Source: Deltaproteobacteria bacterium (GTDB lineage: Bacteria > Desulfobacterota > Desulfarculia > Adiutricales > Adiutricaceae). Taken from it: a stretch of 9,776 bases of DNA. Location: the NCBI GenBank assembly GCA_031278795.1, contig JAITJT010000037.1, positions 1 to 9,776 of the forward strand, in the 5' to 3' direction. The position numbers were made by a program, and so were the translations under genes. Below, in pieces: positions 6,438 to 9,776 of the stretch. The notes under the pieces were generated by a model. The model made no database searches and was not told the origin of the DNA. It saw nothing but the letters and a program-made list of their open reading frames with translations. Within the stretch, counting starts at the first letter, position 1. Each line of letters opens with the position of its first letter.

Positions 6438-6985
6438 AATAAAACCTCATTTAAGTAAAACTACATCAATATAAATCATAATATGCTGACTAAAACATTG
6501 AACAGCTTAAAGTATCGCTAAGAGTACTTAAAAAAACATCAAAGCTTCGCCTCGCGCCGCTTTCTATCTTAAACCAAAGTCACTATAGCACATATTATCC
6601 TTCCTAAAACATTTTTTTTAGCCCCCAAAAAAAATATCTCCTCTTTTTCTAAACTTCTTGCAAGAACTTTCATTTTTTTTCATTTATTTTCAGATATCCC
6701 CAAATGCGCATGTACGTTCACACTTTCTCCTGTAAGGATTTTCTTCATAAAAATCCCTCGCCAAAATCACGAGCTTACTTAGCTTCCTTTAGCTCATATT
6801 TTTTTAGCTATAATCTTAAATTTAGACTGGAAATTTTCATTTTTTTGTGCTATGTAATACTCACTTTAGCACTCTTTGCAAAAGGGCTCCCATAGAGCCC
6901 AGGGCAACTAGCATCCTTCCACTTTTCCTAGAGATATTCCACTCTCTTTCTCTTTCCAGGCTCATAGCCCATTTCAAAGGAAAAA
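6438..6985. other. AT-rich divergent intergenic region (ssb / M23 peptidase)
   Basis: This 548-nt spacer must hold the promoters for ssb (minus) and the peptidase gene (plus). On the minus strand TATTAT near 6478-6484 is a possible ssb -10, without a good -35. On the plus strand TATAAT at 6809-6814 is a possible -10, again with a poor -35. A perfect hairpin GGGCTC-CCATA-GAGCCC lies at 6884-6900, about 85 nt before the peptidase start. It is not followed by T residues on the plus strand. No credible gene or RNA gene was recognised; a 63-codon frame at 6704-6895 lacks a ribosome site. Confidence 0.45.
6884..6900. repeat. Perfect hairpin upstream of the M23 peptidase gene
   Basis: GGGCTC and GAGCCC form a 6-bp perfect stem around CCATA. 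On the minus strand it is followed by TTTTGC, a poor U-tract. It could be a regulatory palindrome or leader hairpin for the peptidase gene, or a remnant minus-strand terminator. Confidence 0.35.
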
Positions 6986-8689
6986 ATGCCCCTTTTTCGA
7001 AAATCCAGACGCTTTAAAAACGTGAGGACAGAGCAAGCTGGCTCCTTAGAGAGGCTTTTATTCTTCTTCAAGGATAAGGCCGTTGGCCTAAAGGATCTAG
7101 TTCTATCCTTAAAATATAGAACTCCTCTAAAGAATATCCTTAAAACCAGCTCCCCCACCACAAAGGAGTCCAAGACCAAGCTCGCGCCGGAGCGCGACGG
7201 TTACCTTACCCCTTCCGAGAGGCTTAACTGGAAACACCTCCTGGGCATCCTGGCCTTTCTCGTGATAGTGGGGACCCTCCTCTTTATCTTCATCCCCGGA
7301 CATGAAAAAAAAGAAGCCCTAAGCGTCCCGGTTGAGACCGAGCTAGTCCCGGCTGATAGCGAGCAAGTCAAAGCTCAGGCTGAACTAGTCCCGGCTGAGA
7401 CAGCCTTTCAGGAGACCCTGGCGCCCATGGCGCCAGGGCCAGAGACTGATGCTGTGTCTGGTGCCCAGGATGAGGCCTCCATGGCGGCCCCTCCTGGAGG
7501 GCTCACCTTCCAGGAGAGCCCCGAGCTTCCCGTGGGAATCTTCTCCTATGACGCATCTGATCTCGCTGCGCGTGTTGAAGACTCAGCTGTCATAAAGGAG
7601 GGAGGCAGCATCTCCCAGGCCTTGGACCAGCTGGGCATAGAAAGAGGTCTGGCCAGTGCGGCCCTCGCCGTATTGGATAGAGAGCGGATACTTCCCGTGG
7701 TGAGGCCCGGGGCAGTGGTCAAGGCCTATTTCTCGTCAGATGAGAGAGGAGAGGACAGTCTCTTGAGGCTGGAATTTTACCAGGACAAGCAGCTAAGACC
7801 CATAGTGCTCATTCCTGGTGGGCCCAACGGTTTCATCCACTACGCCACCAGCGGAAGATCCCTAGAGCTCTATGAGGCCTCTCAGGTAGAGGTGCGGAGC
7901 ACCTTCTGGAGCGCAGCCATTGAGTCTGGACTCGACCCTAGGGTCATCATGAACCTAACGGATCTACTTTCTTCCCAGATTGACTTTGTGGGGGGCGTTA
8001 AATCAAGTGACAGCTTTCAGCTGCTCTTTAGGGCCCGCTACGAAGACGGCGTACTCTCCGACGAGCCTATATTGGAGATGGTGAGGGTATCCTACAATGA
8101 TAAGCCCTATGAGTTTTTCCGGCAGGAGCTAAGGGGAGGAGAAATAGACTTCTTCGACGAGCACTTCCGCTCTATTAGAAAGGGCTTCCTGGTATCACCT
8201 CTCCAATTTACAAGAATATCCTCAGGCTTCACCAACGCCAGGATGCATCCTATCCTAAAGGTCCCCCGTCCGCACGAGGGTGTTGACTACGCCGCCCCCA
8301 TAGGCACCCCGGTCTCGGCCGTGGCCGACGGGGAGGTTAGTTTCGCCGGCAGCATGGGCGGTTACGGAACCACCGTGGTGATTGACCACAAGTCCTATGA
8401 GCTAGTGACCATGTACGGGCACCTCTCACGCATTGAAAAGGGCATAAAGGTGGGTACCCAGGTCTCCCAGGGGCAGCTTATTGGCTACGTGGGCACAACC
8501 GGCCTCTCCACCGGCCCGCACCTGGACTTCCGCCTGAAGCGGGAAACCGGAGAGTACCTCGATCCAGAAAAGGAGTTCGCCCGCCTGGAGGGAAGGGAGC
8601 TCCCTCCGGAGCTCCAGGTGAGCTTCGCCCAGAGCGCCACCGCCCGTAGGGAGAGGCTCCGCGACCTCTTGAAGTGGAGCACCTTTTAG
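6986..8689 (+). CDS. Membrane-anchored M23 peptidase (Csd3/MepM-like murein endopeptidase)
   Basis: The 567-residue protein probably cleaves peptidoglycan cross-links in the periplasm. Residues 1-83 are a basic cytoplasmic tail. A single membrane helix spans about 84-104 (HLLGILAFLVIVGTLLFIF). A Pro/Ala/Glu-rich linker follows to about 180 and contains a duplicated ELVPA(D/E) unit. Residues about 185-280 look like the OapA/LysM-like domain (GGSISQALDQLGI) and about 300-400 like the second Csd3-type N-terminal domain (FWSAAIESGLDPRVIMNLTDLL). The M23 domain (about 405-530) shows HPILKVPRPHEGVDYAAP with zinc ligands His430 and Asp434, His479 in YGHLSRI, and TGPHLDFRL. In the last motif His512 is kept, but the second His of HxH, a zinc ligand in LytM, is Asp514. 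AAAGG five bases before the ATG fixes the start. A serine hydrolase gene follows after 8 nt, suggesting an operon. Activity with HxD is likely but not certain. Confidence 0.93.
   Translation: MPLFRKSRRFKNVRTEQAGSLERLLFFFKDKAVGLKDLVLSLKYRTPLKNILKTSSPTTKESKTKLAPERDGYLTPSERLNWKHLLGILAFLVIVGTLLFIFIPGHEKKEALSVPVETELVPADSEQVKAQAELVPAETAFQETLAPMAPGPETDAVSGAQDEASMAAPPGGLTFQESPELPVGIFSYDASDLAARVEDSAVIKEGGSISQALDQLGIERGLASAALAVLDRERILPVVRPGAVVKAYFSSDERGEDSLLRLEFYQDKQLRPIVLIPGGPNGFIHYATSGRSLELYEASQVEVRSTFWSAAIESGLDPRVIMNLTDLLSSQIDFVGGVKSSDSFQLLFRARYEDGVLSDEPILEMVRVSYNDKPYEFFRQELRGGEIDFFDEHFRSIRKGFLVSPLQFTRISSGFTNARMHPILKVPRPHEGVDYAAPIGTPVSAVADGEVSFAGSMGGYGTTVVIDHKSYELVTMYGHLSRIEKGIKVGTQVSQGQLIGYVGTTGLSTGPHLDFRLKRETGEYLDPEKEFARLEGRELPPELQVSFAQSATARRERLRDLLKWSTF
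7416..7438. repeat. 10-bp perfect inverted repeat inside the M23 gene
   Basis: CCCTGGCGCC and GGCGCCAGGG flank the 3-nt centre CAT, a strong GC-rich hairpin in the region coding the low-complexity linker. Just upstream, the 14-base direct repeat CTAGTCCCGGCTGA occurs at 7343-7356 and 7385-7398, 42 bp (14 codons) apart and in frame, encoding the duplicated LVPA unit. Confidence 0.6.
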
Positions 8690-8697
8690 CTCGTATT

Positions 8698-9776
8698 ATG
8701 CCAGTGGACATCCTTAGCCCCCAACGCGAGTTGGCCCTCACCTCCATCCTGGAGGGGGCCCGTACTCAAAATATCACTCCAGGTGGAGTTCTGCTAGTGG
8801 GAAACCCCAGTTATGGCGCCTTCAAGGTATTATGTAATGGAACCCTTGGTAGAACCCGAGAGATAACACCGGTCACCCAAAACAGCCTCTATGACCTGGC
8901 CTCTCTCACCAAGCTGGTATCCACCCTCCATCTTCTTTTAATCCTCATGTCCAAGCCCCAAGAGGGCTCAACCCACCCTCCCCTTACACTGAGTAGCCCT
9001 CTCCAGGACCTTTCTCCCCAAGCCCTAAATTGTCCAAGTCCAAAGCCAGCCTTGGAGATTCCAGCGGATCTAAAAGGTATAACCCTCCGGGACCTCCTTA
9101 GCCACCAGTCAGGGCTTCCTCCCTGGAGGCCTCTCTACCTAAACCCTGGGTCACTTAACCCACAAGAGAGGAAAGAGCGGGCGCTTAAGGCTATTTTAAG
9201 CGAGAGGCTACAATTTAGGCCGGGGGAGTCCACCTTGTACTCGGATCTGGGCTTTATCCTCCTTGGCTTCATAGTGGAGGAAAACCAAAATAAGACCCTA
9301 TCCCCGCTCTTCAAAGAACTAATATCTGATCCTCTAGGGCTCGCCTCCACCCTGTACTCCCCAAAACTCATCCCTCCCGGAAAAACCCTTCCAGAAATCG
9401 CCCCCACCGAGGACGGCTTCCGCCGGGGAGGCCCCCTGGACTATCTAGGTGCCCCCATCCTGGGCCCGGTTCCACCAGGCCACCCCCACGACGACAACGC
9501 GGGCTTCCTATCGGGCGCCGCGGGCCACGCCGGGCTCTTTAGCGTTACCGAGGATCTCTTTATTATTGTAAAAGCCTTCGCAAAGGCTCTTAGTTCCCAA
9601 AATCCCACTGTAAGTCAAGAGCTCATAAAAGAGTGCCTCATCCCCCAGAAGGCCAAGGATGGAAGCCAACGCCCCCTGGGCTTTGACATGCTCCAGCTGA
9701 AAAAAGGCGCCCTATTCGGGCACCTGGGCTACACCGGGGTGACCCTGTGGTGGTCACATGAGCTTGATAGGGTTCT
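8698..9776 (+). CDS. Beta-lactamase-family serine hydrolase, C-terminally cut by the window edge
   Basis: The frame is open from the ATG at 8698 to the right edge (359 codons visible). It belongs to the class C beta-lactamase / penicillin-binding-protein-like fold. The SxxK motif is S69-L-T-K72 (YDLASLTKLVSTL), followed by LLSHQSGLP. The YxN-like motif is Tyr181-Ser-Asp183 (YSDLGFILLG), with Asp for Asn as often seen in esterase-like members. GAAGHAGLFSV and GHLGYTGVTLWW, with H342-L-G as the KTG equivalent, come near the end. No signal peptide or membrane segment is seen, so it is probably cytoplasmic; this argues against a drug-resistance enzyme and for a peptidase or esterase role. It begins 8 nt after the M23 gene. 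An in-frame GTG at 8674, overlapping that gene by 16 nt, is an alternative start; neither start has a good ribosome site, which suggests coupling. The substrate is unknown; a link to murein metabolism is inferred only from the neighbour. Confidence 0.9.
   Translation, partial: MPVDILSPQRELALTSILEGARTQNITPGGVLLVGNPSYGAFKVLCNGTLGRTREITPVTQNSLYDLASLTKLVSTLHLLLILMSKPQEGSTHPPLTLSSPLQDLSPQALNCPSPKPALEIPADLKGITLRDLLSHQSGLPPWRPLYLNPGSLNPQERKERALKAILSERLQFRPGESTLYSDLGFILLGFIVEENQNKTLSPLFKELISDPLGLASTLYSPKLIPPGKTLPEIAPTEDGFRRGGPLDYLGAPILGPVPPGHPHDDNAGFLSGAAGHAGLFSVTEDLFIIVKAFAKALSSQNPTVSQELIKECLIPQKAKDGSQRPLGFDMLQLKKGALFGHLGYTGVTLWWSHELDRV

Noticed and set aside
6704..6895. 63-codon plus-strand ORF with a hydrophobic C-terminus
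   Set aside because: It has no ribosome site, is AT/Phe/Tyr-driven, and lies in the divergent promoter region.
6884..6900. Hairpin considered as a transcription terminator
   Set aside because: No T-run on the plus strand and only four T on the minus strand, with no gene ending there on either strand.
8478..8747. Minus-strand frames over the end of the M23 gene
   Set aside because: Low-complexity Arg/Gly/Ser translations opposite a well-supported peptidase domain.

Overview
The window comes from a Gram-negative bacterium: it carries a TonB-dependent outer-membrane receptor with a signal peptide, and an inner-membrane-anchored M23 murein peptidase of the Csd3/MepM type. The house style (GC-rich genes with AGG/AGA/CTA/ATA codons, long AT-rich spacers, a B12-riboswitch-controlled receptor) is compatible with a deltaproteobacterium (Desulfobacterota). 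That placement is an inference from impression, not from any marker gene.

Left part (1-2560, minus strand): a small mobile-element module. A P4-type tyrosine integrase with all expected catalytic residues is read leftward from a good sigma70-type promoter. It is followed by an AT-rich gene for a coiled-coil protein with a J-domain-like HPD motif. That gene overlaps by 20 bp the start of a gene for a HIRAN-domain protein, which runs off the left edge. The HIRAN gene is easy to miss because it has no stop inside the window. The J-like/HIRAN pair looks like island cargo.

Middle part (2600-5400, plus strand): a cobalamin riboswitch, a long (about 400 nt) structured leader without a gene, a 699-residue TonB-dependent receptor with a BtuB-like TonB box, and a near-perfect intrinsic terminator. 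Together these read as a self-contained, B12-repressed uptake receptor for cobalamin or a related corrinoid.

Right part (5600-9776): an ssb gene on the minus strand encodes a canonical OB fold, a very long linker with separated acidic and basic halves, and the DDEVPF interaction tip. A 548-nt AT-rich divergent spacer follows. Then come two closely spaced plus-strand genes: the membrane-anchored M23 peptidase (its last zinc-binding His replaced by Asp) and, 8 nt later, a beta-lactamase-fold serine hydrolase without signal peptide, cut by the right edge.

The most notable items are the integrase-linked J-like/HIRAN cargo, the riboswitch with its unusually long downstream leader, the charge-segregated SSB tail and the HxD variant of the M23 metal site. 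No CRISPR array, tRNA, rRNA or insertion sequence was seen.
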